Source: an uncultured Clostridia bacterium
GTDB lineage: Bacteria > Bacillota > Clostridia > UMGS1810
Reading direction: 5' to 3'
Length of the DNA: 64,000 nt
Assembly: GCA_934481345.1 (NCBI GenBank)
Contig: CAKSPF010000003.1
Location: 1 to 64,000, forward strand
Part shown: piece after piece, positions 19,101 through 27,720 of the stretch
How the letters are laid out: every line of letters begins with the position of its first letter
Position numbering within the stretch: position 1 is the first letter of the stretch
Position numbers and translations under genes: made by a program
Notes under the pieces: generated by a model
What the model saw: only the letters and a program-made list of their open reading frames with translations
Database searches by the model: none
Told to the model about the DNA's origin: nothing

Positions 19101-21340
19101 ATATTGCAAACGGAAATTTCGGATTTTTCACTATAAAATCGGCGCAGAGCGTTGCAAACGACATGGCAGCGGGAAAATACCCGGGCGAATACACCCGCGA
19201 AAAAGAGGTTTCCGAAGAGTTCGGCAAGACAATTAATTTCGGAATTGACAAAACTCTCGGCATGGAATTCGGTCTGACCGGAATACATAAATACAGCTAC
19301 ACCTCGCAGACAGGCGTTATAAAGGACGGATATGAATATCTCAAATCCGCCGGCAATATTGACGAGGCAATCGCTGTGCACAGCGAAAGTCTTATGGAAA
19401 CGCTGGATAAAATCGCCCGCGGCATGAAGTCTGACTTTCAGTCGGCTCTGAGCAGTATCACAAAGCCGATAACTGACGGCTTAAACTGGATGAAGGTGCA
19501 TATAAACGGCGCCGGAGAATGGGTTGTTACCGTTACCGGATTTAAAAAAGACAAAATCGGGCTGCAATCTTTCGCTATTATGAGTGTAAATGACGAAAGC
19601 GAAGCAATCGAAAACGCATCTGTTTCGCACACCGTAGGCGAACCGTATGTCATCGCGGTTAAGGACGCCGACGGTAATGAGATTGCCGATTTCGGAGCAA
19701 ATCCGCTTAATCTGTCGCTTTCGTTCGACAAAGACGATTTTACGGCGGCTGAGGTTTCATTCAGCGACGCTATGAAGCAAAATCTGAAAATATACCGCTG
19801 GAATGACGAAAAAGGAGTTTATGTCTGCATAGGCGGAATTGCCGATACCGTAAACAACCGCGTCAGTGCAAATGTGTCAAAGCCGGGGCAGTATATTCTC
19901 GCAATAGACAACTGTCCGCCTTCCGTTACCGACTTCAAGGTATCCGACACAGGCAGCACGCCTACAATTACGGCAAACATATCCGACATGAGCGGCATTG
20001 CCGAATTTTCATTCAAGCTTGACGGAAAAGAGCTTGCGGATTCCGATACATGGGAAAAATTCTATAACAGCGCGTCGGGCACATTTTCATACAAAGTAAC
20101 CGAACCGCTTGAGGACAACACGGAGCATACGGCAGAAATCACCGCAGGCGATTCGAGCGGAAACAAGATGGAAAAAGCAGCCGTACTGACCTTTACGGTC
20201 GATACCCTGCCGCCCGTTATTACCTCTGTCGGTGTGCCGGATATATCCTTGGAAGATACTCTCAGAGTAACTGCCGAAGCTCAGGACAGCAACCTTTCAA
20301 ACATGATTGCCGTTATCGGGTATGCCGGAGAGGATTTCTCCTATCCTATGACTGAGGAAAACGGCGTATGGTCGGCAGAGATTAGCGGCATGCCGAAATT
20401 TGCACGTCTTACAGTCACCGTAAAAGCGTATGACATAGCCGGAAACTGCACGGCAAGCGAAACAAAAAATGCGATTATGGCAAACAACCAAACCGAATCG
20501 GTTTACATCGGCGTACTGGATTATTCGGGCAAAAATGCGGATATCATCATAAATAACACTACCGATCAAAAAGTAAATGCCATTATTGAGATAAACGGAT
20601 ATGACGGCGAAAATAGTCTTATCGAAACAAAGAGAGAAAATATCGAGCTTGAAAACGGATATATAACAAAGATTATTGCGCTTGACAATGACTGCCGAAA
20701 AATAAGAGCGGAGCTTCTGAAGGCGGAAGATGAGGAACAAAAAATCTGTATGGGATTTTCCGCATATCTGAACGAAAAAACAGACAGTGAAGAAACCGTA
20801 TATACCGTAACACTCATCGACGGCGAAAGCAAAACAGTTATGAGTTATGATGAATTCAACTCATACACTGTACCGTCAAAAGACGGTTACATATTTTACG
20901 GCTGGTATTTAAGCAGCGATTTTGATCCGTTGCTGAAGGTCGAAAAGCTCACTGCCGATTACGGCAGCAGCGTCACCCTTTACGGCAAATTCACAAAGAT
21001 TACCGAACTGCTGAGAGCAGATATTGAATCGGTATCCTGCCGGTATGACAATAATAAATTAACTGCAGAAATAAAGTTTAATTACATTGATCAATCAGGC
21101 ACTTTGTACTTAGCGGTATATGATAAAGACAGACTTGTCACTGCAAAAAGTGTACCGGTAACGGCTGACAGCGCGGACTGTGTAATTGAGCTTGACGCTG
21201 ATGACAGCTGCAAAAACTATACAGTAAAGGTATTTTTATGGGATGATAATTCCCCGTTAAAACCAATTGCAAAATCTGCCGAGACAAAAATATCGGCGGC
21301 AGCTTCCGCTCAATCCGAAAGCAGTGCCTCCGACAGGTAA
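16103..21340 (+). CDS. Large secreted LRR/Ig-like surface protein
   Basis: 1745 residues. Signal peptide at 1-29, then the TLTISGTG strand shared with the LRR protein at 10441-12141. About 70-560 are LRR_5 repeats of 23 residues (SVTSIGxxAFxxCSSLTSVNIPD), unusually uniform. About 590-700 resemble an Ig-like/Big fold. About 695-1130 form a large Gly/Ala/Lys-rich region of unknown fold (IGAKLGAGGSLKGANG). About 1200-1500 look like several further Ig-like strands, and about 1590-1610 carries an InlB-like GYIFYGWYLSSDF segment. No SLH, sortase signal or membrane helix was found at the C-terminus, which ends in a Ser/Ala-rich tail; it may be released or held by partners. Own promoter and terminator make it a single-gene unit. 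Confidence 0.85.
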   Translation: MKKSVLSLFLTLCIAAFVIAALPISADAASSGTCGDNLTWTLDDEGTLTISGTGEVNSSPWNKSSVKTVIIQNGVASIGSVFYYCTNLTNVNIPDSVTSISNYAFDDCSSLTSINVNDGNSYYSSLDGNLYNKDKTCLIRYATGKKDTYFSIPSSVTSIGYYAFSGCASLTSISIPDSVTSIDDAAFFKFRSLTGINIPDSVTIIGEGAFSGCSSLTTVNIPNSVTSIGNRVFSDCTDLTSVNIPDSVTYIGHNAFYGCSSLTSVNIPNSVTYIGERAFNACSSLTSINIPNSVTSINSYAFSDCTDLTSVNIPDSITSIGSYAFSNCSSLTSISIPNRVNSIDDYAFYGCSSLTSVNIPDSVTSIGKRVFSGCSSLTSVNIPYSVTSIGQYAFSSCKSLTSVNIPYSVTSIDQYAFSSCKSLTSINVNDGNSYYSSLDGNLYNKDKTCLIQYAIGKKDTYFSIPSSVTYIKGAFQYCSSLTSVNIPESVTSIGDSAFTRCSSLTSVNIPDSVTYIGHNAFYGCDNLKDVYYSGSAEQWKNISIGSGDDCLTDAAIHYNCGKLPGDDGNTNNPAEISANTVHSLPAGINDSIKINKTGKGYAYFILRDSNGNLYSNRSYRYKIIGNDNSEYIGKTDINGIACVATATMNLNGGKAADKTCTVEFLNDDLQQKTFTINVTLAPISYKESWTGKATYGANIGAKLGAGGSLKGANGSLGAEAELASVGVTGKNTKVITIENIYKDGVRDLHLSSSEDKNAAVNAKLGMYAGAGNAANLSLGSVSGDISSGYTLGRGFYIKNYDPDNAAQRQQIELFLMDTAMGLDGSNVIPRMLFNYWLSKNGMTASNEQNYKVSVMSKLGASAPSIKLGNFSTSVAGMNADALYEFSSAVDHENKTTTSTKTKVSENFKLFNSSYKASADKNDFSIKTGSAIYNKQLINNSIQFSATTGENGVEKISFKTAEDANVSSVFSEKSSAEFYKNITYKDASAKKLVSGNSFMNYIANGNFGFFTIKSAQSVANDMAAGKYPGEYTREKEVSEEFGKTINFGIDKTLGMEFGLTGIHKYSYTSQTGVIKDGYEYLKSAGNIDEAIAVHSESLMETLDKIARGMKSDFQSALSSITKPITDGLNWMKVHINGAGEWVVTVTGFKKDKIGLQSFAIMSVNDESEAIENASVSHTVGEPYVIAVKDADGNEIADFGANPLNLSLSFDKDDFTAAEVSFSDAMKQNLKIYRWNDEKGVYVCIGGIADTVNNRVSANVSKPGQYILAIDNCPPSVTDFKVSDTGSTPTITANISDMSGIAEFSFKLDGKELADSDTWEKFYNSASGTFSYKVTEPLEDNTEHTAEITAGDSSGNKMEKAAVLTFTVDTLPPVITSVGVPDISLEDTLRVTAEAQDSNLSNMIAVIGYAGEDFSYPMTEENGVWSAEISGMPKFARLTVTVKAYDIAGNCTASETKNAIMANNQTESVYIGVLDYSGKNADIIINNTTDQKVNAIIEINGYDGENSLIETKRENIELENGYITKIIALDNDCRKIRAELLKAEDEEQKICMGFSAYLNEKTDSEETVYTVTLIDGESKTVMSYDEFNSYTVPSKDGYIFYGWYLSSDFDPLLKVEKLTADYGSSVTLYGKFTKITELLRADIESVSCRYDNNKLTAEIKFNYIDQSGTLYLAVYDKDRLVTAKSVPVTADSADCVIELDADDSCKNYTVKVFLWDDNSPLKPIAKSAETKISAAASAQSESSASDR
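16372..17690 (+). repeat. 69-bp coding tandem repeat (LRR array)
   Basis: Roughly 17 units with a 69-bp period, each encoding one 23-residue LRR_5 repeat. Successive copies of the CAGCGTTACTTCTATCGG-type core start at 16771, 16840, 16909, 16978 and 17047. A stretch of about 135 bp at 16439-16573 recurs near-identically at 17376-17511. Confidence 0.85.
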
Positions 21341-21370
21341 TATTTAATATACTGCCAAACGGCATAATTA

Positions 21371-21402
21371 AAACCGCGATACAACGTATCGCGGTTTTTT
21401 GC
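21371..21402 (+). terminator. Rho-independent terminator
   Basis: Perfect 12-bp stem AAACCGCGATAC / GTATCGCGGTTT (21371-21382, 21386-21397), 3-nt loop, T-run after it; ends the 16103-21340 transcript. Confidence 0.9.
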
Positions 21403-21521
21403 ACTTTTAAATGACGTTACATTTTTATTACAACGGCAAATCATGCATTGACGGAGCGGTGCATATATGATAAGTTATTTTTGGATATTTATTCCAAAAT
21501 AATTTACGAAAAGAGGAAATT

Positions 21522-22535
21522 ATGAAAATGAAAAAGTCCAAAAAAATTATGGGGCTGTTTTTCGCGCTTTGCCTGGTTCTGAGCTCCTTTGCGCAGGTTT
21601 CGCTCGCAGCAGACACAGACGCAGCCAAGCTTGCTGAGGATAAGGCTGCGGACACAGCAAGTTATGATGACGCGGTACAGCTGCTGTCAACGCTTAATAT
21701 CCTCACAGGATATGACGACGGCACCTTCAGACCCGACAACAGCATTACAAGAGCGGAATTTTGCGCCGTAATATGCCGTGTACTCGGACTTGAAAATTCT
21801 GCACCGGAAGCGCCGTACAGTATGCAAAGCAATGTCTTTACGGATGTTCCGGAAGATCACTGGGCCGTAAACTATATTAATGCGGCAGCAGGACAGAAAA
21901 TTGTAAACGGTATGGGTGACGACACTTTTGAACCGGAAAGCAATGTAACATACGAACAGGCAGTTAAAATGATCATGGTCGCTATGGGATATGAACCGAT
22001 GGCAGCGGCAAAAGGCGGATGGCCCGACGGTTATATCGAGGTTGCAAATCAGTTCGGCGTTACAAAAAATATAAGCGTTTCGGACAAAGAATCCGATGCG
22101 ACAAGGGCAACCGTTGCACAGCTCATATACAATGCTCTTACCGTTCCGGTAATGGAGCAGACGGAATTTGGCACACAGACCACCTATACAATAATGGACG
22201 GCTACGGCGATTCACCGTATAAATCGCTTATTACGGAGCTCGGCGCCGCAAAAATCGAGGGCAGCGTGGTAGGCACAGCAGATGAAAAATACAACAAAGC
22301 AACCTGTGCCGAGGACGAGGTTATCTACCTCTTCAACAACGCAAACAAAAATGAGCAATGGACAGAATACATCGAGAAAAATGCCGACAAATCCGGCTAT
22401 GCAAGCTGCACATTCAAGGTTGCGGACGGCGTAGATGCCGCACAATATCTCAACACTCCGTCTGTAATATATGTCAAAAAGCTTGATGACGGAAACGATA
22501 CAATCATAAGCATAGTACCGGCAGAAGAAAAATAA
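21522..22535 (+). CDS. Secreted protein with N-terminal SLH repeats
   Basis: 337 residues with a GAGG ribosome site 6 nt before ATG. Signal peptide at 1-29 (ends SLAAD). SLH repeats follow at about 45-100 (GYDDGTFRPDNSITRAEF) and 105-165 (VNGMGDDTFEPESNVTYEQ), with a weaker third to about 215 (DATRATVAQLIYNAL). The last 110 residues are a small unknown domain. The same N-terminal order of two clear SLH repeats plus a third is seen in the 934-residue protein at 46776-49577, so this may be a short relative of that protein. Likely anchored to wall polymer. A single gene bounded by terminators. Confidence 0.85.
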   Translation: MKMKKSKKIMGLFFALCLVLSSFAQVSLAADTDAAKLAEDKAADTASYDDAVQLLSTLNILTGYDDGTFRPDNSITRAEFCAVICRVLGLENSAPEAPYSMQSNVFTDVPEDHWAVNYINAAAGQKIVNGMGDDTFEPESNVTYEQAVKMIMVAMGYEPMAAAKGGWPDGYIEVANQFGVTKNISVSDKESDATRATVAQLIYNALTVPVMEQTEFGTQTTYTIMDGYGDSPYKSLITELGAAKIEGSVVGTADEKYNKATCAEDEVIYLFNNANKNEQWTEYIEKNADKSGYASCTFKVADGVDAAQYLNTPSVIYVKKLDDGNDTIISIVPAEEK

Positions 22536-22552
22536 ATTACATATAAGCACAA

Positions 22553-22580
22553 AGCCCGACCGATAGGCCGGGCTGTTTTT
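22553..22580 (+). terminator. Terminator of the small SLH gene
   Basis: AGCCCGACC / GGCCGGGCT hairpin with one mismatch and a GTTTTT tail. Confidence 0.75.
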
Positions 22581-22587
22581 ATAAACA

Positions 22588-22624
22588 AAATTCCCGACGG
22601 AAGCACAACCTCCGCCGGGAATTT
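22588..22624 (-). terminator. Terminator of the broken SLH gene
   Basis: 14-bp stem with one mismatch (22588-22601 with 22611-22624) followed on the minus strand by a T-rich stretch, just past the stop at 22632. Confidence 0.75.
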
Positions 22625-22631
22625 ATTTTAG

Positions 22632-23408
22632 TTATTTTGTTTCAAAAAATCTCTGGAATATTGCCGCAATCTCTGCTCTGGTAGCGTTATCCGAAGGATT
22701 GATTGTGGTATCGGTCTTGCCTTTCATAAGACCTGCTCCCACCATGTATTGAATTGCGCTCAGTGCGTATTCCGAAATGCTGCCGTAATCCGCGTATGAG
22801 AGAATGTTTGTGTTCTCTCCCGCCGACACATCGCGTCCTTTGTATTTTGCGTATCTGAACATGATAGCCGCAATCTGTTCTCTTGTAATGCTTACATTCG
22901 GTGAAAATTCCGTATCCGATGTTCCCGTGACAATGCCCTCGCTTGCAGCCCAGCGCACTGCCTCGGCATAGTAACCGTCCGCATCAACGTCTGCAAACAG
23001 CATAATGTAGTCAACAACCGGTTTGCCCTCTGCTCTCCAGAGAACAGTTACAAGCATTGCGCGGTCAAGAAGTCCGTTCGGGTCAAATATCCTGTTTGCG
23101 GTACCTCCCATAAGACCTTTGCCGTAAACATACTCAATATCTTTAAAGAACCAGTCGTCCGCCTTCACATCGTCAAACGGATTTTCCGATGTTTTGTTGT
23201 CATCTTTGCCGTCATTGCCTGTGTTGTCGTCTTTTCCGTCGTTATCGTCTTTTCCATCGTTATCGGATTTATCATCATTTGCCGTCCATGCCGCATAAAG
23301 TCTGATGCTCTTTGTAACCTTCGCCGCCAAGTTCAACCGACGCGCCTCTCTTAAAACCGCACTTGCTGCACAGCGACGGGTTCTCCGAGAAGTCGTGCTG
23401 CTCGGCAA
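22632..23408 (-). pseudogene. Detached C-terminal half of a surface protein: linker and three SLH repeats
   Basis: The frame reads KVTKSIRLYAAWTAND, a DNDGK-rich linker, then three SLH repeats (FDDVKADDWFFKDIEYVYG, VSITREQIAAIMFRYAKYK, NATRAEIAAIFQRFFE). It has no signal peptide. The ATG at 23408 only gives 27 residues that are an out-of-frame reading of the upstream gene, so true homology begins near 23327. From there to 23162 the DNA is identical to the end of the giant gene (window positions 1-175), apart from an 18-bp shorter linker (one DNTGKA-type unit). The upstream half (23275-24564) ends in another frame at the same place. Together they look like one surface-protein gene broken by a frame-changing join between two related genes. 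Confidence 0.75.
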
Positions 23409-24564
23409 TGACCCATTTTCCGTAGCTGCATACCTTGCAGACCTTGCTGTGAGTCAGAGTGTCGGAGTTGGGAGCATATTCAAAATCGTGAGCTTCTCTT
23501 GTATCAAGAATTTTTCCGCACGCACATGCAAGGCTGTGCGTGTTTTCGTCGCGTTCACCGCCGTATACGTTGAAGACATGATCTTCTTCATAGGACACGG
23601 AGCAAAGCGTGCAGTAACGTGTGTGTTTACCGGGCATCTCGGAGGTTCCGTATCTGAACAGATGTTGGGTACACTCGGTTATAAGAACCGTTCTGCCGTC
23701 GGTGCGGCCCAAACCCGATTTTTCCTGAGGATCGTCCGCCTTGCATACCTTGTAATTCTCCGCAAGTGTCGGTGGAGAGTTTTTAAGGCTTATTGCTGAA
23801 TTTTGCTCGGGCGCTTTTGCGGAAACGGTGCCTCCCATAACGGTGAGGTCTTTGAGGAGCGCCGCCCGGTACTTTGTGCTTTCCAACGTAACATTTCCGC
23901 CGTAAACAGCGAGAGAACCCCGTTCCAAAATATAAAGGTTGCCTTCTGAATCCCTTTGGTCAAGCTCATAAAGCCTTTCCGTGCCGCCGAGAGCGGACAC
24001 GTTTTCCACAGTACTTCTGATTGAGAGAACTCCCGTGCCTTCTTTCTGACCGTAAACCGTGATAACGGCGTCCTTCGCAACCTCGAAATAGTGACCGTCC
24101 GCGGAAAGAATCGAACCGTCCGTGAGGATGATGTTTACGTTTCCGGCAACATCCCAGTTCTGTGTTGCGGAGATACTGCTCGAGACAACGTACCATGCCT
24201 CACCTGCCGTTCCGTCAAGCTTGTTTCCTTCGGGGTCGCCGGTAAGAGGAATGTAATCCTCACATATCGCCTCTTTTCCGTCCTTACCTATGTATTTTAC
24301 AGGTCCGGACACTGCGGCAAGGCTCACCGCTTCGCCAAGCGCCGAAATTTTCGGTTCGGTATCCGTTCCCTTGCCGTTTTCCTCCGCCGTCTGCACGGCA
24401 GGTTCTTCGGCGCTGTCATCATCTGCCGGGCGGGTTTCGCCGACAGCGGTGATTGCTTCGCTGTCCGGTTCCGTTATGCCGTCAGCCCCTGCGAATACTG
24501 CCGTCGGCAAAAGACCTGTCAGCATAGACAGACAAAGCAGCATGCTTAAAATTCGTTTTCGCAT
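23275..24564 (-). pseudogene. N-terminal half of a secreted beta-helix-like surface protein
   Basis: 429 codons with GGGAGG before ATG 24564. Signal peptide at 1-25 (ends TAVFAG), an acidic Thr/Glu-rich segment to about 75, then a beta-helix-like region (NVNIILTDGS, GSLAVYGGNVTLES) and three Cys/His motifs (HTRYCTLC, HSLACACG, HSKVCKVC), the same style as the giant protein. The last 20 residues (about GGEGYKEHQTLCGMDGK) are a wrong-frame reading of the KVTKSIRLYAAWTANDD segment, and a stop follows. The product would therefore be secreted but lack its SLH anchor. The gene starts 28 nt after the LAL regulator stop, with no terminator between them, so it is probably co-transcribed with that regulator. 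Confidence 0.75.
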
Positions 24565-24592
24565 AATTTCCTCCCTAAAAAATTAATTGCAT

Positions 24593-26959
24593 CTATATAA
24601 TATGAAGCCTTTCGGCAGTTGTTTTTGCTTCCGAGCGGCGGCTCACGCCGAGCTTTTGCAGTATATGGCTCACATGGCTCTTTACCGTTGCAAGCTGAAT
24701 ACTCAGTATTTTGCCGATTTCCGAATTGCTCTTGTCGGCGCACACAAGCCGCAGCACCTGCATTTCCGTTTCGGTAAGCTTTTCAAAAAAGCTGCTCTGC
24801 GGTCTTAAAAAATCGGGATAATACACCGCCAGGTTTCTCGCCGCGCGGATTGCCTTTTGCACAAAGTCCGGCTTTTTGCCGTCAAAGGCTTTTTCCATAA
24901 GCGGCAGCACAGCCGCGCCGTATTCGCTTACCGTGCGTACAAAGCCGTATTCCTCCGCGGTTTTCACCGCACGGCAGATGCTTTCCTGCCAGGAATTGTC
25001 ATTTTTTCTGTACCGCGCTATGGCTGTCAGAACCTCCAGATGTATAGTGTCTATATGCCTTTCACACCTTTGGCAGTAAGGTCTGAGCGGCGAAAGCGTG
25101 AGCAGCGCCGCGTCCTCATCGCCGAGTGCAAGCTCCGTCATAGCCTCGGTAAAATACCTGTAGCGTTTCATTACCTTTATTTTAAGCGAATCTCTGGGCG
25201 CCTTGTCGCGGTACCAGCCTTCCGCATAATCCGTATCGCCGCGCCTTAAAGCAATCCTGCACAGCATGGCGTCTATATTCGGCAAAAAACGTGTGTTGCC
25301 GCTTTTTACAAACCTTTCACGCAGGGAACCGAGCGTATGACGCGCGTCATCCGCCCTTCCCATGTCAATCTGGCTCCGCACAAGCAGTCCGACCAATGCG
25401 AACTCAATGTCGGGCGTACCGTTATTTTGGATTTCCGCCAGATTTGACACAAGCGCAAGCATTCTGTCCGATATATCCATGCCCTTTTCAAACTTGCTCT
25501 CCGCAACCGCGCAGTCCGCAAGTCCTACTCCGTCCCTGCCGAGAACGCTCTCCACGGGGATTTTCATTGTCGCATAGAGAAAATCGTCTTTTTTGCTCCA
25601 CTGTGAGAAGTCCTTGCCGCCGTTCATAATGCTCGGCAGTGCGCTCGTGACCGAAAACGGCATAAGCCTGATTTCCTTGCATGCCGCCATACGAAACACC
25701 TTGCCTATGGTATCGGCAAGTCCGTTTACCCCCCTTTGCGGCAGTGAAATATCAAGCCATGCCAGGCGGCTTCTCGCTTCCTTTGCCGCTGCGTCCGAAT
25801 GTTTCCTTGCGGCTGCGAACTCCCTTAGAGTATTATACCATTTCTCGGAGCCGTCATAATCCGCACACAGCGCACACATCATACTTTTTCCCTGCATAAG
25901 CGCCGGGCTTTGCGCTATGACTTCATCGGGAAGTGACAGATAGTAGCTTTCAAGCTCTTCGTAATATCCCATGCCGGGATGAAGTCCTATGATTTTTATC
26001 ATAAGCTCCGAAACCTTGCCTGTTTCGCCGCTTTTTGAATAAAACTCAAGTGCCCTCGCATAGTCAGAGTGAAGCTCATAGTATAGTCCGCCGCGGCTGC
26101 AAAGCGCCTTTTTCTGTTCGTCCGTATAATATATATTCTGTTCCCACATCAAAAATCCGCGGAAAATCTCCCAGAAATAAAACGAGTCATCCCCGGCACT
26201 TCTGAACATACGCGTACTTTTCCTAAGCCGTGCAATGATTTTGCCTGCGTCAGCGTCACCGCTCACCATTTTGGCAAGCTCGGTATTGAAGCTTTCAAAC
26301 GGTGCAAGCTCCAGCAAAAAACGTCTTGCAGGCAAATCAAACCTGCAAAAAATCATTTCGTCATAGTATTGATATATCCCCTGCTTTATTTCGTCCGACA
26401 GCTTGCTGTTGTATACGGCGCCGGCTGCGAGCTTTTCCGCAAGCATTTCTATCGCAAGCGGATAGCCGAGAGTATTTTTAATCACGGCATTAAGCTCCGT
26501 TTCCGAAAGGTGCACTCCGTATTCCGCAAAGAATTCCGCCGCAAGCTGCCTGTCAAAGAACATCTCGTCCTCTTCTATCTCCGTCAGAAGTCCCGATATG
26601 CGAAACGGGATAAGCTCTCCCGAAATCACTCCGCGGCTTGTAAAGACAAAGCGTTTTTTGGGATTTGCGCGTATAAACGCACAAAGGCTCTGATACTCCT
26701 CACTACTCTGAATAAACTGCAAATCCTCAAGCAGCATAACGTCCCATCCGCTCTGCTCCGGCAAAGCGTCAAAATCCGCTTCGTCGGCGCGCAGCTCGCA
26801 TACGCGCACGTTATAATCGCGCAAAAGCCTCTTGGCAAGCGTAGTCTTGCCGAAGCCGCACGGAGCCTCAAACATTATTATTCTGCCGTTTTCCATAAAA
26901 TCGCGGAATTTTTCCGCTATATTCGTATTTACCACAGTTACACCGGCCAGCACATTCAC
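24593..26959 (-). CDS. LAL-type (MalT-like) LuxR family transcriptional regulator
   Basis: Up to 788 residues. A P-loop NTPase lies at the N-terminus (APCGFGKTT, about 32-40; LLEDLQFIQ as Walker B near 80-90). The middle is a long all-helical TPR/MalT-like region. A LuxR/GerE helix-turn-helix lies at about 725-788 (LTETEMQVLRLVCADKSNSE and VKSHVSHILQKLGVSRR). Members are ATP-dependent activators responding to a small ligand; the ligand here is unknown. GTG 26959 has AAGGG only 3 nt away, so GTG 26953 (8 nt spacing) may be the real start. Its promoter carries the same palindrome as the giant surface gene, and a surface-protein gene follows directly, so it is a good candidate for the regulator of both and of itself. 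Confidence 0.88.
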   Translation of the reverse strand: MNVLAGVTVVNTNIAEKFRDFMENGRIIMFEAPCGFGKTTLAKRLLRDYNVRVCELRADEADFDALPEQSGWDVMLLEDLQFIQSSEEYQSLCAFIRANPKKRFVFTSRGVISGELIPFRISGLLTEIEEDEMFFDRQLAAEFFAEYGVHLSETELNAVIKNTLGYPLAIEMLAEKLAAGAVYNSKLSDEIKQGIYQYYDEMIFCRFDLPARRFLLELAPFESFNTELAKMVSGDADAGKIIARLRKSTRMFRSAGDDSFYFWEIFRGFLMWEQNIYYTDEQKKALCSRGGLYYELHSDYARALEFYSKSGETGKVSELMIKIIGLHPGMGYYEELESYYLSLPDEVIAQSPALMQGKSMMCALCADYDGSEKWYNTLREFAAARKHSDAAAKEARSRLAWLDISLPQRGVNGLADTIGKVFRMAACKEIRLMPFSVTSALPSIMNGGKDFSQWSKKDDFLYATMKIPVESVLGRDGVGLADCAVAESKFEKGMDISDRMLALVSNLAEIQNNGTPDIEFALVGLLVRSQIDMGRADDARHTLGSLRERFVKSGNTRFLPNIDAMLCRIALRRGDTDYAEGWYRDKAPRDSLKIKVMKRYRYFTEAMTELALGDEDAALLTLSPLRPYCQRCERHIDTIHLEVLTAIARYRKNDNSWQESICRAVKTAEEYGFVRTVSEYGAAVLPLMEKAFDGKKPDFVQKAIRAARNLAVYYPDFLRPQSSFFEKLTETEMQVLRLVCADKSNSEIGKILSIQLATVKSHVSHILQKLGVSRRSEAKTTAERLHII

Positions 26960-26986
26960 CGCCCTTATATCTTATATGCTGCAATA

Positions 26987-27031
26987 AGTATAACAAATAT
27001 TGAGAGTTTTGTCATCATACCAAAGTATGAT
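26987..27031 (-). promoter_or_regulatory. Promoter plus palindromic operator of the LAL regulator
   Basis: Minus-strand -35 ATGACA (27010-27015), 17-bp spacer, -10 TATACT (26987-26992). Perfect inverted repeat ATCATAC-CAAA-GTATGAT at 27014-27031 overlaps the -35, one base different from the site at 9934-9951. The leader is only about 20 nt. Confidence 0.8.
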
Positions 27032-27049
27032 TTTGTATTTATTTACAAA

Positions 27050-27073
27050 AAACAGAACGGCACACAGCCGTTC
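27050..27073 (-). terminator. Terminator of the SIS/ROK/aldolase operon
   Basis: GAACGGC / GCCGTTC stem (27055-27061, 27067-27073) followed on the minus strand by GTTTTTTG. Confidence 0.75.
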
Positions 27074-27106
27074 CGCACAGTATTTATTAAAATTTAGTAT
27101 TATATT

Positions 27107-27700
27107 TTATTCCGAAAAAAATTCTTTTTCCACACCTGCACAAAGATAGTGATAAACGGGCAGATGAAGCTCCTGCACCTTATATGTTTCCGTTTCCGGC
27201 ACGCGGATTGCAACGTCCGACAGCTCCGACAGGCGGCTCTCTCTTTCACCCGTGAGCGAGAGCGTTTTTACCCCCATTGCATGTGCCGTTTCAATTGCGT
27301 TAACCACGTTTTTTGAGTTTCCCGACGTCGATATTCCCACAACAAGGTCGTTTTTTCCGGCATAGCCGTATACAAGCTGTGCATACATCATTTCCGGATC
27401 AACGTCATTTATAAATGCCGACAAAACCGCGCACTGGCTCGGAAGCGATACTGCCGGCAAAGCTCCCTGAAGATTTGCACGGATATTCTCCGGTATCCGC
27501 TTATCGCTTACCGGTCTTTTGAGCAAAAAGCCTTTCATAAGCTCTCCCACAATATGCTCGCTGTCCGCTGCGCTGCCGCCGTTGCCGCAGACAAGGATTT
27601 TGCCTCCGGATTTATATGTTTCCGTCATAAGCGCAAGCGCTTTTTCAATATCGGCTCTGCACTTATCAAGCATAGGATAACGGCTGATTAATTCCTGCAT
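27107..27700 (-). CDS. SIS-domain sugar-phosphate isomerase, GmhA-like
   Basis: 197 residues, the usual GmhA length. The phosphosugar loop GNGGSAADSEH is at 39-49 and ISTSGNS near 122-128. The C-terminal helix carries QELHLPVYHYLCAGVEKE, where GmhA proteins have a metal- and substrate-binding Glu/His pair. Family role: sedoheptulose 7-phosphate to D-glycero-manno-heptose 7-phosphate, a first step to heptose glycans, but a related ketose/aldose isomerisation is possible. GGGGAG lies 6 nt before ATG. Last gene of an operon with a ROK kinase and a transaldolase-like enzyme; a heptose-specific kinase or nucleotidyltransferase is not in the window. Confidence 0.8.
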   Translation of the reverse strand: MQELISRYPMLDKCRADIEKALALMTETYKSGGKILVCGNGGSAADSEHIVGELMKGFLLKRPVSDKRIPENIRANLQGALPAVSLPSQCAVLSAFINDVDPEMMYAQLVYGYAGKNDLVVGISTSGNSKNVVNAIETAHAMGVKTLSLTGERESRLSELSDVAIRVPETETYKVQELHLPVYHYLCAGVEKEFFSE

Positions 27701-27720
27701 AATTAACTCCCCTTTTAAAT

